DNA of 5,772 nucleotides, from the NCBI GenBank assembly GCA_003503355.1, contig DOCS01000164.1, positions 1 through 5,772 on the forward strand. Direction: 5' to 3'. The DNA is from Opitutia bacterium (GTDB lineage: Bacteria > Verrucomicrobiota > Verrucomicrobiia > Opitutales > Coraliomargaritaceae). Position numbers and translations under genes: made by a program. The notes under the pieces were generated by a model, which saw only the letters and a list, made by a program, of their open reading frames with translations, was not told the origin of the DNA and ran no database searches. Shown piece by piece: positions 4,274 through 5,772 of this stretch. The first letter of the stretch is position 1. Each line of letters opens with the position of its first letter.

Positions 4274-5772
4274 ATGATCCAAAAAATATCATTCGAACAA
4301 GATCTCGAACTGAAGCGTTTCGCTTCGACTCCCAAGGACCAAAAACTAGGCTATGACTGGCGCGCTGTGGTCGGTTCAGATCGCTTGCAACTCGCAGAAA
4401 TTAAAGTTTCATTGCAGAGCGGCGAGTGTGATTTCGATCTCGCTGAAGTGGCTGACACCATCGGAGCTGCATTGACCGATTTGCTCCTGTCTCGTCAAGT
4501 GGAAGATATTTTCACTGCTGCGAATCAAGAGTTTGTGGCGAGTATCGCTGAGAGTGTGGGCAAGGTGTTAAACGCTTCGGTTGAGCAAGGCGGCGCACTC
4601 AAGCTTTCCGCGCACGATATTCATATTCTGATCGAGAAAGCATTGATCGAAAACGACGCGCACGACGTGGCCAAGAGCCTGGTATTTGGTCGCGGTCAAG
4701 GTCAAGATCGTGAGCGCGCTCCGGTTTCAATTCGCTTGATTCGTCGCAATGGACAAGTGGTGCCGTGGAGCGAAGCGAAGATTGAAGTCGCAGTGCGTAA
4801 GTCTTTTCTATCCTTGCACCTTGATTCCGAGCCAGCCGTTGAAGTCGCCCGTGCGGCGACTGATCGTCTTAACAGTGGTGGGCAGGCGTTTATCAATATC
4901 GAAGACGTGCAAGATGCCGTGCAGGAAGAAATGATGCGCCAGGGGCACTTTAAGGTGGCTGAAGCCTACATTTTGCATCGTGCACATCGCTCACGTTTGC
5001 GCGAAGAGACTGGCAGCGTGACCATCGACGAGTCGCGACAAGAATCGATGATCGTGGTCACCGAAGAAAACGGTGAAAGCAGCTTCTGGGATGCCGTGGA
5101 TCTTAAGCGCCGCATCGATTTCGGTATGATCGGGCTCGATTTGAATCTCAGCTTCGACCAGATCGAGAAAGAGCTGCGCCGCTCGCTTTACCCTGAAATG
5201 AAGCGTGCAGACTTGCAGAAGACCATTATTCTGAATGCTAAGAGTATGATTGAGCGTGATGCGGACTTCGCACGTTTCGCGGCTCGTATCCTGCTGACTT
5301 ATATCTATGAAGAAGTTCTGGATTGGGATATCGTTCGCGACGGCGTCGAGCAGCTCAAGGAAGCGCATCGCCGTGGCTTCAAGCCATACCTCAAGCGCGC
5401 GATCGAAATCGATCGTGTGCATCCAAAACTGCTCGACTTCGATGTGAACAAGATCGCGGACTCGCTCGATCCCTCCGCCGACCTCGACTTCGATTACCTC
5501 GGAGTACAGACGATGTATGACCGCTACTTGATCGTCGATAAGACCAGCAAGAAGCACCGCCGCCTTGAGGTGCCGCAATACTTCTGGATTCGTGTCTCAA
5601 TGGGGCTCTTTCACGATGAAAAGGAGGATCGTGAAGGCTACGCGCTGCGTCTCTACAACCTCTACAAGAGCCGCCGTTTCTGCTCGTCCACGCCGACACT
5701 GTTTAATTCCGGTACGCTTCACTCGCAGCTCTCTTCCTGCTACCTTTACAAGGTCGACGACAGCATTGAGTC
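4274..5772 (+). CDS. nrdA: Class I ribonucleotide reductase large (catalytic) subunit, 5' part
   Basis: 499 complete codons, still open at the right edge; the active-site barrel is mostly outside. Residues about 152-243 form an intact ATP-cone (SIRLIRRNGQVVPWSEAKIE, then INIEDVQDAVQEEMMRQGHF and VAEAYILHRAHRSRLRE), the site where ATP activates and dATP inhibits. Before it, residues 1-150 end in HILIEKALIENDAHDVAKSLVFGR, which matches the last helix of an ATP-cone. The basic K/R-R-x-G start of a cone is missing there, so this is probably a degenerate extra cone. The reductase N-terminal domain begins near 272 (WDAVDLKRRIDFG). It reaches FCSSTPTLFNSGT and Cys489 in LSSCYLY, equivalent to E. coli Cys225 of the redox-active pair. 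The ATG at 4274 is preferred; an in-frame GTG at 4235 is possible, and an in-frame stop at 4163 limits extension. No Shine-Dalgarno sequence. It pairs with NrdB encoded upstream and is probably co-transcribed. Confidence 0.95.
   Translation, partial: MIQKISFEQDLELKRFASTPKDQKLGYDWRAVVGSDRLQLAEIKVSLQSGECDFDLAEVADTIGAALTDLLLSRQVEDIFTAANQEFVASIAESVGKVLNASVEQGGALKLSAHDIHILIEKALIENDAHDVAKSLVFGRGQGQDRERAPVSIRLIRRNGQVVPWSEAKIEVAVRKSFLSLHLDSEPAVEVARAATDRLNSGGQAFINIEDVQDAVQEEMMRQGHFKVAEAYILHRAHRSRLREETGSVTIDESRQESMIVVTEENGESSFWDAVDLKRRIDFGMIGLDLNLSFDQIEKELRRSLYPEMKRADLQKTIILNAKSMIERDADFARFAARILLTYIYEEVLDWDIVRDGVEQLKEAHRRGFKPYLKRAIEIDRVHPKLLDFDVNKIADSLDPSADLDFDYLGVQTMYDRYLIVDKTSKKHRRLEVPQYFWIRVSMGLFHDEKEDREGYALRLYNLYKSRRFCSSTPTLFNSGTLHSQLSSCYLYKVDDSIE

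Noticed and set aside
4991..5578. 195-codon minus-strand open frame
   Set aside because: Antisense shadow of nrdA, with no recognisable domain.

Overview
The window reads as bacterial chromosome, most likely from the phylum Verrucomicrobiota (Opitutae/Puniceicoccales-like). This rests on three things: the style of the ECF sigma / short single-pass anti-sigma / repeat-rich secreted protein operon, a chlamydial-like (class Ic type) ribonucleotide reductase, and starts without clear Shine-Dalgarno sequences. The assignment is an inference from protein style; no rRNA or other phylogenetic marker is present.

Layout. Bases 1-717 hold no intact gene. A short stretch around 199-467 looks like the decayed 3' end of a secreted protein of the FG-GAP/VCBS 'D-x-N-G-D-G' kind, broken by frameshifts, and the rest is unassigned. 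Bases 718-979 are a compact minus-strand tRNA unit: a candidate promoter, tRNA-Lys(CUU), a 5-nt spacer, tRNA-Thr(UGU) with encoded CCA, then a perfect 13-bp intrinsic terminator. Bases 997-2608 are a minus-strand three-gene operon: ECF-type sigma factor, membrane-anchored candidate anti-sigma factor, and a secreted charged repeat protein resembling DUF3106/CpxP-Spy-like proteins. The last two genes overlap by four bases (ATGA). Bases 2609-3063 are a divergent intergenic region. It carries a near-consensus NrdR operator, a weaker second copy 31 bp away and a candidate promoter pointing to the nrd genes. Bases 3064-5772 are nrdB then nrdA on the plus strand; nrdA runs off the right edge.

How the genes work together. 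NrdB generates and stores the oxidising equivalent and NrdA reduces ribonucleotides to deoxyribonucleotides. The tandem NrdR-like boxes imply repression by the (d)ATP-sensing repressor NrdR. NrdB keeps all six metal ligands but has leucine (Leu135) where class Ia/Ib enzymes have the radical tyrosine. This predicts a tyrosyl-radical-independent, manganese-containing enzyme. NrdA carries an intact N-terminal ATP-cone preceded by about 150 residues that look like a second, degenerate cone. The sigma operon is an envelope-stress or signal-response module by analogy: the anti-sigma protein would hold the sigma factor at the membrane, and the secreted protein could be the periplasmic sensor or effector.

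I see no CRISPR, insertion sequence, phage or clearly new defence system here. The most interesting points are the tyrosine-less NrdB with its regulatory region, and the third gene of the sigma operon.
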